A stretch of DNA of 47,562 nucleotides from Candidatus Sumerlaeota bacterium (GTDB taxonomy: Bacteria; Sumerlaeota; Sumerlaeia; JADFCT01), in assembly GCA_026398575.1 (NCBI GenBank), contig JAPLSP010000136.1:1-47562 (forward strand), written 5' to 3'. The stretch's first letter is position 1; every line of letters starts with the position of its first letter. The notes under the pieces are model-generated. The model was not told the DNA's origin, ran no database searches, and saw only the letters and a list, made by a program, of their open reading frames with translations. Made by a program: the position numbers and the translations under genes. Of the stretch, positions 8,842 to 18,400 are shown one piece after another.

Positions 8842-9411
8842 CTAAACCATGGCGTATTCACTCTTGCGTGCCGCCGCCGGCTTGCGGCGAATCGGTTTGT
8901 GATGTCCGGCCAAACGCTCATGACTGCGCGCTGGAATCCGGGCGGCTGCAATGGCGTTGTCGTCCGGCGGAAGAAACGCCGATGGATTCAGATGAAAATG
9001 CGCGGCGAGTTTTTGGATGTGAGCTTTGCTCAAAGCGCGTTCTCCGCGCAGAATCGCGCCGCCCAGCTGCCGATGTCCGAGCAATCGCCCCAAATCCGAA
9101 GCGCTCAATCCAGAGTCTTCCATGATTTCTTTCAACACTTCCAGCGGCGCTAATTTTAGCTCATAAAACGGATAGCGTTCTTCCTCATAGTCCTCAAAGA
9201 GCGCCGCCAGCACATCGAGATAATCGTCCTGGTCCTCCGTTCGCCGGTCCATCACCGCGAGCGCGTCAATAACTTGCTTTGCTTTGTCGTAATCCTGCTG
9301 CTTCCGGATGGGGCGCAAAGGCCATAAGCGAATCAGGCCATCATAAGTCACTGGCATCTTTCGCGGCAGAATCCAGGCTGATGTCTTCAAATCAGTTTGT
9401 ATAGCTTTCAT
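8842..9411 (-). CDS. HigA-like antitoxin / XRE-type transcriptional regulator, no toxin beside it
   Basis: About 189 residues from the ATG at 9411, which has AAGGAAG upstream; a GTG five codons earlier is less likely. The N-terminal half has the pattern of HigA antitoxins of the COG5499 type (PVTYDGLIRLWPLRPI, then QDDYLDVLAALFEDYEEER). The second half is a helix-turn-helix (LEVLKEIMEDSGLSASDLGRLL) ending HLNPSAFL. A basic tail follows. Such proteins normally follow a HigB RNase. I searched the 450 nt upstream by eye and found no toxin frame, so this looks like a lone antitoxin or a regulator taken over for another use. Confidence 0.75.
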   Translation of the reverse strand: MKAIQTDLKTSAWILPRKMPVTYDGLIRLWPLRPIRKQQDYDKAKQVIDALAVMDRRTEDQDDYLDVLAALFEDYEEERYPFYELKLAPLEVLKEIMEDSGLSASDLGRLLGHRQLGGAILRGERALSKAHIQKLAAHFHLNPSAFLPPDDNAIAAARIPARSHERLAGHHKPIRRKPAAARKSEYAMV

Positions 9412-9577
9412 AATTCTTCCTTCCACCGTCCTCGCGCGTATTCATCATGTGACAACATTTTGTTGCGGCAAGAAATCCGAGTCGAGCGAATTATCAAGGA
9501 ATCCCCAATAAATTACGCAAAAGGCCCTGCGACTTTCGCAAACTCCGTCTGCAAAAATATGATGCTTCGCGGCGTGG

Positions 9578-9642
9578 CATCCGTGCTATCCGGGAAATCC
9601 GTGGTTAATTTTCAACCACGGATTTCCCGGATAACACGGATG
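9578..9642. repeat. Long hairpin, 29-bp arms
   Basis: Arms at 9578-9606 and 9614-9642 pair with a single G:T-type mismatch around a 7-nt loop. It sits in a 453-nt gap (9412-9864) without genes. Just downstream, 9651-9666 is a near copy of the 16-bp palindrome at 19210-19225. No T-run follows the hairpin, so it is more likely a dispersed repeat than a terminator. Confidence 0.75.
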
Positions 9643-9864
9643 GCAATGAACGACAACATGCTGTCACTCGGCGCGGGATAATGGTCTATTGTGCGCGGCG
9701 GTGGATTTCTGGCGATTTGTTTCGTCCGCATTACAGAAAAGTCATATTGTGTTGCGCCGGAAGTCATGATTGACATGCGGTGCGATGGAAATCTTTAATG
9801 GGCGTCACGTTTGCGTTTGATTCTGCGCTTTTTAGCAGACCTATCTGTATAGCGGGATCATGAC

Positions 9865-10572
9865 ATGGATTTCAACATCGGCGAGTGGTTCGCCTGGTAT
9901 GTGGTTTTTCTTTTCATCACCACGCTTCATGAGGCGGCGCACGCCTGGGTTGCGAAACTCGGCGGGGATTTGACGGCGTATCACGGCGGACAGGTGTCCA
10001 TTGATCCTTTCCCCCACATCCGCCGCGAACCGTTTGGGATGGTGCTTTTCCCTCTGATTTCGCTGTACTCCATGGGATGGCCATTGGGTTTCGCGAGTTG
10101 TCCTTATGACGCCCGCTGGGCGCGCGTCTATCCCCGGCGCGCGGCGGTGATGGCGCTGGCCGGGCCGCTTTCATCTCTGGCAATCCTGATTGTTGTCATC
10201 CTGCTGATTTGGGCGGGTGTTTGGCACGGCGTCCTCGATCGGCCCCACGAGATTAAAAAATGGGCCGATCTCGTCGCGGCGACTGAAAAAGAGGGCGTAT
10301 GGATCGGCGTCGCCGCCGTGCTGAGCATGTCGTTTATCATCAGCCTGATCGGATTTGTCTTCAACCTGCTGCCGCTGCCTCCGCTGGACGGCAGCGGCGT
10401 CCTGATGTTGTTTATGAGAACCGAATCCGCGGCGCGCTATCAGATTTTCATGAGTCAGCCGATGATCAGCATTATTGGTTTGCTGATAGCGTGGCGCATT
10501 TTCGGCTATCTGTTTTCCTTCATTTATCCCATCGCTTATCATTGCCTCTATCCCAGCTGGTTGTTTGGATAA
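9865..10572 (+). CDS. M50 family membrane metalloprotease (site-2-protease-like)
   Basis: A 235-residue polytopic membrane protein with the zinc motif HEAAH at residues 22-26 in the first membrane segment. The third-ligand motif NLLPLPPLDG is at about 167-176 in another segment. Both are the hallmarks of intramembrane zinc proteases of the S2P/Rip family. Membrane stretches are also visible near residues 100-120 and 190-225. No PDZ domain is present, which matches the short SREBP-type group often annotated as site-2 protease family. The substrate is unknown. Its last 25 nt overlap, tail to tail, the end of the ABC gene on the other strand. Confidence 0.85.
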   Translation: MDFNIGEWFAWYVVFLFITTLHEAAHAWVAKLGGDLTAYHGGQVSIDPFPHIRREPFGMVLFPLISLYSMGWPLGFASCPYDARWARVYPRRAAVMALAGPLSSLAILIVVILLIWAGVWHGVLDRPHEIKKWADLVAATEKEGVWIGVAAVLSMSFIISLIGFVFNLLPLPPLDGSGVLMLFMRTESAARYQIFMSQPMISIIGLLIAWRIFGYLFSFIYPIAYHCLYPSWLFG

Positions 10573-11930
10573 ACGCTTATCCGGCACGGCAGCCGGAGCG
10601 CCGGGCGCAGGCGATGGCGTCCGGCGTCGCGGACCTCGAAGGTGTAGAAGCGGATGTGGGAGTCATAGGGCGCGGCCTGGCGGTCGCGCGGGATCAACAT
10701 CACGGTCATCTGGCATGAGCCGCCGCCGAAAACGGGAGGATCGAACAAGCACTCGAAATATCCAGTTCCAGCCGCGCCGCCATTGGCGCCGCCGCCGCCC
10801 GGCGTCGCTGGTAGCCAGGCTTCCGCGCTCGAGTCCTTGACGGTGATCCCGGTTCCTTCGAGGGTGTTGATGCCGAGGACGCACGCCAGGCTCCCGACGG
10901 GGCGGACCACGCGATAATAAACGCGCACGCGCACGGGCTCGCCCGCCTCGAAGTGGCGCGTATCCGCGCCCGCCGCGCCGGTCAGCGTCACGCGTTCGAT
11001 CAGCGCCTCGCCCGATCCCATGCGCACCGTGGGCCGCAGAAAGACGAGGCGCGGATCGCATTCGACGCGCTCCATCTCGGCTGCCGCGCCGCGGGCGCCG
11101 TCCTGATAGCGCTCGATGACTTCGAGCGGGGGGCCGTACGCCTGCACGCGCCCGTGTTCGAGCCATAGCGCCTTTTCGCACATCCGCTCGACGGCGTCCA
11201 TCTGATGCGTGACGAGGATGATGGTTTTGCCGGCGTCGCGCAGGCGCTGAATCTTGTCGAACGACTGCAGCTGGAAATCGGCGTCGCCCACGGCGATCAC
11301 TTCGTCCAGCAGGATGATATCGGGATCCAGGTGCGCGGCGACGGAAAATCCGAGGCGCACCTGCATTCCGGTGGAATAATGCTTGAGCGGTTCGTGGATG
11401 AAAGGCCGCACGCCGGAAAAGGCGATGATATCATCGAGGCGCCGGCGCGTTTCGGCGCGCGTCAGCCCCATCATCGAAGCCATCTGGTAGATATTATCCA
11501 ATCCCGACAGATCCGGATGGAAGCCGGCGCCGAGTTCGAGCAGCGCCGCCACGCGTCCGCCCACCTCGAGTCGCCCGCCGCTCGGGGGCGTGATCCCCGC
11601 GATCAGCTTCAGGAGGGTGGATTTGCCCGAGCCGTTGGCGCCGATGACGCCGAGCGATTGGCCCGGCTCGATGGTCAGGTCCAGCGGTTCGAGCGCGCGA
11701 ATTTCCATGATCTTTGGCTGGGGGGAGGTGGGGTGGACGGGGTGGACGGGGTGGACTGAGTGGACTGGGTGGACATTGGATGTCGGAGTGGTGGGGTGGC
11801 CTTTGATCCATCGCACAACGGTTTCCTTGATGGTTCCGCTCTTTTCCAGGCGATGCTGGAATTGCTTGAACAATCCTTGCGCGAAAATGCGGCCTTTGGG
11901 GGTTTGAAGATTCATAAGAACGCCGCCCAT
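10548..11930 (-). CDS. ABC transporter ATP-binding protein, Wzt-like with C-terminal sugar-binding domain
   Basis: Cytoplasmic ATPase of the polysaccharide or O-antigen export type. It has 460 residues from 11930; an internal ATG at 11915 is equally possible. Walker A GANGSGKST is at about residue 97, the signature is YSTGMQVRLGF, Walker B is DIILLDEVIAVGD and the switch is THQ. The nucleotide domain is followed by about 160 residues, mostly beta, like the Wzt C-terminal domain that reads the end cap of a finished glycan. A Val-His-Pro repeat near residue 55 comes from the 9-bp array at 11733. No permease (Wzm) or glycosyltransferase is nearby, so the partner must lie elsewhere. Confidence 0.88.
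   Translation of the reverse strand: MGGVLMNLQTPKGRIFAQGLFKQFQHRLEKSGTIKETVVRWIKGHPTTPTSNVHPVHSVHPVHPVHPTSPQPKIMEIRALEPLDLTIEPGQSLGVIGANGSGKSTLLKLIAGITPPSGGRLEVGGRVAALLELGAGFHPDLSGLDNIYQMASMMGLTRAETRRRLDDIIAFSGVRPFIHEPLKHYSTGMQVRLGFSVAAHLDPDIILLDEVIAVGDADFQLQSFDKIQRLRDAGKTIILVTHQMDAVERMCEKALWLEHGRVQAYGPPLEVIERYQDGARGAAAEMERVECDPRLVFLRPTVRMGSGEALIERVTLTGAAGADTRHFEAGEPVRVRVYYRVVRPVGSLACVLGINTLEGTGITVKDSSAEAWLPATPGGGGANGGAAGTGYFECLFDPPVFGGGSCQMTVMLIPRDRQAAPYDSHIRFYTFEVRDAGRHRLRPALRLPCRISVYPNNQLG
11733..11777. repeat. In-frame 9-bp tandem repeat inside the ABC ATPase gene
   Basis: Five units of GTGGACGGG-type sequence, read on the coding strand as a Val-His-Pro repeat before the ATPase core. The same unit recurs at 18338-18373 in the giant secreted protein gene. 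Confidence 0.9.
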
Positions 11931-12148
11931 TGACGGTCATCAGCCTTTGCGCGAACGAAACTTGCGCGTGAAACGTCTAATCGAAAAAAGCGCTTTCGCA
12001 AAGCAAAATCGAACTGGAAACACCGGCTTCCGGTCTTCTTGAGGCGCTGGAGCATAGCCATTGCCTTTGATGATGACAAGCATAAGTCGCCCAAGGGGCG
12101 CCCAAGGGGGCATCCCAATGCAGCTACCGGCAGGACGCGGCGCCTGGA

Positions 12149-12247
12149 CTGACAAAATAATGTCTGACAAAACAATGAAAACACGTTGCCGTTGAACCAG
12201 GCAGGAATGCCTTTGTGCTATTATTTTGTCGCACATTATTTTGTCAG
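12149..12247. promoter_or_regulatory. Four copies of a 15-bp motif forming a large dyad upstream of the giant gene
   Basis: The 479-nt gap 11931-12409 has no convincing gene. In it CTGACAAAATAATGT at 12149-12163 is followed directly by CTGACAAAACAATGA at 12164-12178. Inverted copies stand at 12219-12231 and 12233-12247; the first and last copies are perfect 15-bp reverse complements. The symmetry suggests either a multi-site operator for the downstream gene or a small palindromic repeat element. Which of these it is cannot be told from one window. Confidence 0.6.
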
Positions 12248-12409
12248 ACCTTTTCCAGCAAGCCAAGGTAGCTTGGCTAAGATGCGCCCGACGCCCAATG
12301 GATATAGGCTTTACACACCGGCGTGGTCCCGGTATCATCTTTTTTTTGAAAATTTGCATCTTTCCGCGTTTGGCGCCAGACATAAATCATTGACAGAGGA
12401 GCAAAAGGG

Positions 12410-15400
12410 ATGATGAAGACCCTCCGTTTCGAGCAACAACTTTCGCGCGCTGCGCGCTTTTATTTCGTGCTGTTTTTTATCCTGCTGGCGGGCGCCTCGC
12501 AGGGACAAACATCATTGACCGTCGTTTCGCCGCGTTCGCAGACCAATGGCTACTTTGGCATTGCGGGCGCCGTCTTTCCGTCCTCTCTGCCCGGCGTCCC
12601 GGGCTCTGTCCTGACAGGCGCATCCCACGAAACGGCTCTTTCGGGTCAGACCGGCGCCGGGCGGGCGTACGTTCTCGACGCCCTGACAGGCGCTCAGATT
12701 CGGGCATTCGATTCTCCGAATCCGGAAACGGACGGCGGATTTAGCCGCTCGGTGGCCGTGATTGCGGACCTGAACGGCGATGGCGTGGCCGATATCATCA
12801 TTGGCGCGCCTCATGAAGATCCGTCGCTGACGGTGGTTGACGGCGGGCGCGTTTATCTCTTCAGCGGCGCGGATGGATCGCGGCTGCGCACGCTGGTTTC
12901 GCCCAATCCGGAAACCTCCGGTTTGTTCGGCGCCTCGGTTGCGGCCGTGGGAGACGTGGATGGCGACGGCATTCCGGACATTGTCATCGGCGCGCCGGGA
13001 GAAGCCGGCGCCGGCGGCGCGGCGTCGGCCGGACGCGCATATATCATCAGCGGCGTGACGGGACAGGTGATTCATGCGCTGAATTCGCCGAAGGAAATGG
13101 CGAATGGATCTTTTGGCAGTTCGGTGGCCGGCCTGCGGGACGCGAACGGCGACAGCTATGGCGATGTCATCATCGGCGCGCCGGGCGAAGAAAGCGCCGC
13201 TTCCGGCCATGCATACATCTTCAGCGGACGGACGGGGCTGGTACTCTGGACGTTGACGTCTCCCTATATCGCCACCAGCGGCCACTTCGGCATTTCCGTG
13301 GCTGCGATTGCGGACGTCACCGGCGACGGAAGCGAGGACATTGTCATTGGGGCGAGTGGCGAAAACCTGACTCCCTCGCCCACCTCCACCGGCCTGGCGC
13401 ACCTCTTCAACGGCGTGACGGGCGCTTATGTCCGGACGCTGGTTTCGCCCAACCGGCAGGCCGGCGGCAATTTCGGCGGCGCCGTCGCAAGCGCGGGCGA
13501 TATGGATTTGGATGGATTCGGCGACGTTGTCGCAGGCGCTTCGGGCGAGTCGGTCGCGCCCGGCCTGGACTCATCGGGGCGCGCGTATTTGTTCAGCGGT
13601 TCGAGCGGACGCCTGATCCGGACGTTTGCCTCGCTCAATCCCCAGATCGGCGGCAATTTCGGCTTTGGCGTGGCGGGCGCGATTGATCCCACGTCCACCG
13701 GGCGCGTCCTGGCCGGCGCATACGGCGAAAGCCCGGATACCACCCATACCGCCGCAGGCCGGTTGTATTCATTCACCGTCGCGATCGAGCCGCCCCCGAT
13801 CATTTCCGGGCGCGTCCTGACCGCCGCCGGCCTGCCCGTTCCCGACGTAACGATGCTCGTCAGCAATGGCATTGACAATGCGCTGACGGACGCGAACGGA
13901 CGCTATCAGGTTCGCGTCTTTCGCGGCTGGACCGGCGAGATCACGCCTGCAAAAACGGGGCATAGTTTCAATCCCCATTTTCGCTCTTATGACAATGTCA
14001 ATGCGGATTTGGCGAATCAGAACTTCACGGCCATTCCGCCTGTCTCCGTCGCGATTTCGGGCCAGATCACTTATCCCAACAGCGCCCCGGCCGCGGGCGT
14101 GACGATTTCCACCAGCGACAATCTCAGCAGCGCCTCGACGGACGCGAACGGCGCCTACACTCTCAATGTGCCCTATTATTGGTCCGGCGCCATCATCCCG
14201 GCCAAATTCGGCGTTTCGTTTGCGCCCGATCGCCTGACCTTCACCTCGCTGACGGTTCCCGTCGCCGGGCAGGACTTCACCGCCTCGAACCTGATGATTC
14301 ATCTTTCCGGCGCCATCATTACCCTGACGTCGGGGATTGCGCCCATGGGCGTCACGCTGACAGCGGCCCCCGCCACCGGCCTGGCCGTCAGCACGGTCAC
14401 CGCTGTCACCACGTCCGCGGGCGTCTTCAACCTGGCGCTGCCCTATGGATGGTCCGGCGTGGTGACGCCCTCGCGGACGGGCTTTGTCTTTGTCCCGGCG
14501 AGCCTTTCTTATGCGGCCTTGACCACGGACGTGGCCGGCGCGAGCTTTGCCGGCAGCGCTCCGGGTAGCGGGCTTTTCCTGAGTCTTTCTTCTCCCATAC
14601 CTCAATCCGGCGGGGCTTTTGGCGCAAGCGTCGCCCTCGTTCCCGCCGCTCCGGGTTCCATTACGAGCGATATCCTCATCGGCGCCTCGCATGAGAGTTA
14701 TCCGCTGACTTCGCTCAGCTCAGGCCGCGTGCATCTTTTCCGCGGCCAAACCGGCGCGCTGATCCGTTCGCTCGATTCTGCAACTCCGGAAACCGACGGC
14801 TCGTTTGGCCGCGCGGTGGCTTCGATCCCGGATATGAACGGCGACGGCATTGCTGAAATCGCCGTTGGCGCGCGCAACGAAGATCCGGTGGCCAATGCCA
14901 TTGACGGCGGACGCGTATATATTTACAGCGGCTCTGACGGAACGCGCATGCGGACGCTGGCCTCGCCTAATCAGCAACCTTCCGGCCTGTTTGGCGCCGC
15001 CGTGGCGGCCATTCCGGACGTGGACGGCGACGGCCTGGCGGATATCGCCGTGGGCGCACCGGGCGAATCGGGATTGGCGGGCGCTTCGCGAGCTGGACGC
15101 GTTTATATCTTCAGCGGCGCGACGGGACAGCCGATCCAAATGCTTCTCTCGCCACATGAAGGAGCGAACGGCTATTTCGGCATTTCCCTGGCCGGCCTGA
15201 AAGACGTGGACGGCGATGGCGCCGGCGACCTTGCCATTGGCGCCTACGGCGAGCAAACCAATGCCTCCGGAAACGCCTACATCTACAGCGGCAAGGCCGG
15301 CCAGGCTTTGTGGACGCTGGTGTCTCCCAGAGCCATTGCGAATGGCCGATTTGGCTTCTGCGTGGCGGCGATTCCAGACGTTAGCGGCAATGGCCGCGAG

Positions 15401-18400
15401 GACATTGCCGTCGGCGCCTATGGCGAGAGCCTGTCCGGTTCGCCCGCCGGATCGGGGCTGGCGCACATCTTTGACGGCGTCACGGGAGCATTTGTCCGGA
15501 CGCTGGCTTCGCCCAATCCCGAGGATACCGGCCAGTTCGGCCTGTCGCTGGCCGGCGCGGGCGACATGGACCTGGACGGCTATGGCGATCTGATCATCGG
15601 GGCGTCGGGAGAGACCGCCGCCGCCGGCTCGCTCGGTTCGGGCCGCGCTTACTTGTTCAGCGGCGCCACGGGATGGTTGCTAAAAACCTTTGTTTCGCTC
15701 AATCCCCAGCCCGGCGGCTCTTTTGGCATTGGCGTGGCTGGCGTTGTGGATAACGCCGCCGCAGGGCGCGTCATTGTGGGCGCGAATGGCGAGAGCCAAG
15801 ACGAGGCATTTCCCGCCTCGGGCCAGGCATATATCTTCAACATTGCGCTCGAAGCCGAGCCGGTCATCTCCGGAAGCGTCCTGACGGTTTCGGGCGCGCC
15901 GGTTTTGGGCGTGACGATGGCGGCTAGCAACAACGGCGCCAGCGCCGTCACCGATGCAAACGGCCAATATAAGACGCGCGTTTGGCGCGGATGGTCCGGC
16001 GAGATCACACCCGTCAAGCCGGCTCATACCTTCGAGCCGCATTGGCGTTCTTATAGCGACGTGACTGCGGACGTGACGAACCAGACCTTCACGGCCACCC
16101 TGCCGGCTTCGCTTGCAATTTCGGGGCGGATCGCGTATGCAAACGGCGCGGCGGTTGAGGGAGTCATTGTCGCCACGAACGACAGCCTGACCTCCGCGGT
16201 AACCGATATCAATGGCGCCTACAGCCTCAGTGTTCCTTACGATTGGTCCGGGGCGATCATTCCGCAAAAATTCGACATATCCTTTGTTCCCGGGCGCTTG
16301 GAATACACGTCGCTGACTATCCCCATGGCGGATCAGAACTTCACCGCGTTTAATGAAGTTGTCCATATCTCAGGCGCCATCGTTCTTGCATCGGGCGATT
16401 CGCCGGCCAGCGTCACGATTGCGGCCGTTCCTTCGACCGATACCGTCACCACTGCGTCTCCCGTTCCCGGCGCGGTCACAATCATCACCACCGCCGCCGG
16501 TACGTATGATCTGACGCTGCCTTATGGATGGTCCGGAACGGTCACGCCCTCGAGGACTGGCTTTGGTTTTGTTCCGATAAACCGCTCCTATGCTTTCCTG
16601 ATAACGGACGCAACCACACAAACCTTCACGGCTGGCCCCTTGCTGACGATCTCAGGCAGTGTGCTGACGCCTGTAAGCGCGGTGACCACGGGGCTTTCCG
16701 GCGTTTCGGTTATCGCAAGCGATCCAAGCCTTACAGCGGTTACGGACACAGCCGGCGGATACGCATTCACCGTGCCTTACGGCTGGTCAGGCTGGGTGGC
16801 GCCGATCAACCGGGCCAATGCGGAAACCTCCTATAACTTTACGCCGCCGCTTCGAGCCTTCTCCGGAATCACGACCTCTGTGAGTCGCGTGAATTTCCTG
16901 GCATGGAATGTGGTCCGCGACCAGGTGGATTTGTCCGTCTATCTGCCGCCGGTGGATGATCAGCGGCCTCTCAACATCCGGATGTATGGGCCGGATGATT
17001 TCAGCCAGGGCTTCGGCGCCGGCGTTTGCTGGGCGATGGGCTACTACGCCAAGACCTTCAATGAAGCGAAACGCCTGGGCAAGTCTGCGGCGGATTTGGC
17101 TTCCGACAAGTTACTGCAGATTAGCCCGTGGTTCCTCTATAACAACGGCGGAGCAGGCAGTTTCCATTTCACGGGCGAAATCCTGACGGGATATGGCGCC
17201 GCTTCGATGCAGACTTATGGCGCTCAAACCACAACAACCCTTGCCGGCCATTTCGCGGAAGCCGCCGGCCACAAGGCTCTGGCCTATCAGCCGATCTTTG
17301 TCCACGCGCCGGCGACGGCCGCTCTTTCCACCGGTCTTTCGTTCAAGGGTTATTACGACAATTCCACTTCCGGGCTGATCGGACTTCTGCGCGGCGGGAA
17401 TTGCTTTATCCTGGGATTGCCCGTGCTGCAAACTTTCCTCACTTATTCCTCCGGCGTCTATGACGACGCCAATGCCACGGGCACGCTGCTGTATGGCTAT
17501 CAGGCCGTTTGCGTCACGGGCTACGATCCGGCGCATAACGCCTTCAAATTCGTCAATTCCTGGGGAACCAACTGGGGCTTGGGCGGCTATGGCTGGATCA
17601 GCGCGCAATTCGTGCGGCGCTTCGCCGTCGAGGCTTGGCGCATTCAGGAGCCTTATGGATTCGACAGCGACCTAACCCGCCTGCCCATGTACAAGGGATT
17701 GACGCAAACGCAGTGGAGCAAAGATTATGAGATCGTTTATCGCACGCGCGGCCTGGGGAAACTGAGCGTCACCAGCGCCGGCGTCATCATCACCGGCGGC
17801 GAGGCGCGCGACACGTTGCGGATTGTAAGGCGCGTCGCATCCATGCGCGGCGAAACGATCCCGGCGATCCGTTCCGACAGTTCGCTGCAAATCTATACTC
17901 AGGCGCCGGTGGGCGCCGTGGAGGTGGCGGGAGTATTGAATTCTCTGACGGCGTCGAATTGCCATGCGGAGAGCGTCCAGGCGGCGGGCATAGGCCGGAT
18001 CACAATGACGGCGCAGCCGAATGCGACATGGTTCGAATGGGCCAACCGCATCCGCACGCCCGATTTCAAACTTTCCAATCGTGCGTTCACGCGGATCGTT
18101 TCCACCGCTCCGGTAGCGTCCGCCTCGGGGGGAAGCCGCCTGCCCGCCACGGTTGTCAATCTCAATGGCGTGACCTTGAACGCGTTGATTGTTCCGGATC
18201 GCCGGATCGTCGCCGCGGTCAATTCCAGAAAAAACACGCTGACAGGCCGTCCGACGTTTGTCAGCGCCGGCGGGGTCCAGGATCAGATCACCACTGCGCC
18301 GGCGGGGGCAGCGGCGCTGGGCGGGGGTTTGGGTTCTGTGGACGGAGTGGACGGGGTGGACGGGGTGGACATGAGTTTTGCGGCGACGAGCGCCGTCTTG

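Noticed and set aside
11940..12383. Minus-strand open frame of 147 codons before the giant gene
   Set aside because: It crosses the TGACAAAATAATG dyad, has no ribosome-binding site and low-quality composition; I treat the gap as non-coding.
17027..17560. Calling the papain-fold domain an active C1 protease
   Set aside because: Catalytic His is replaced by Gln, so activity cannot be claimed from sequence.
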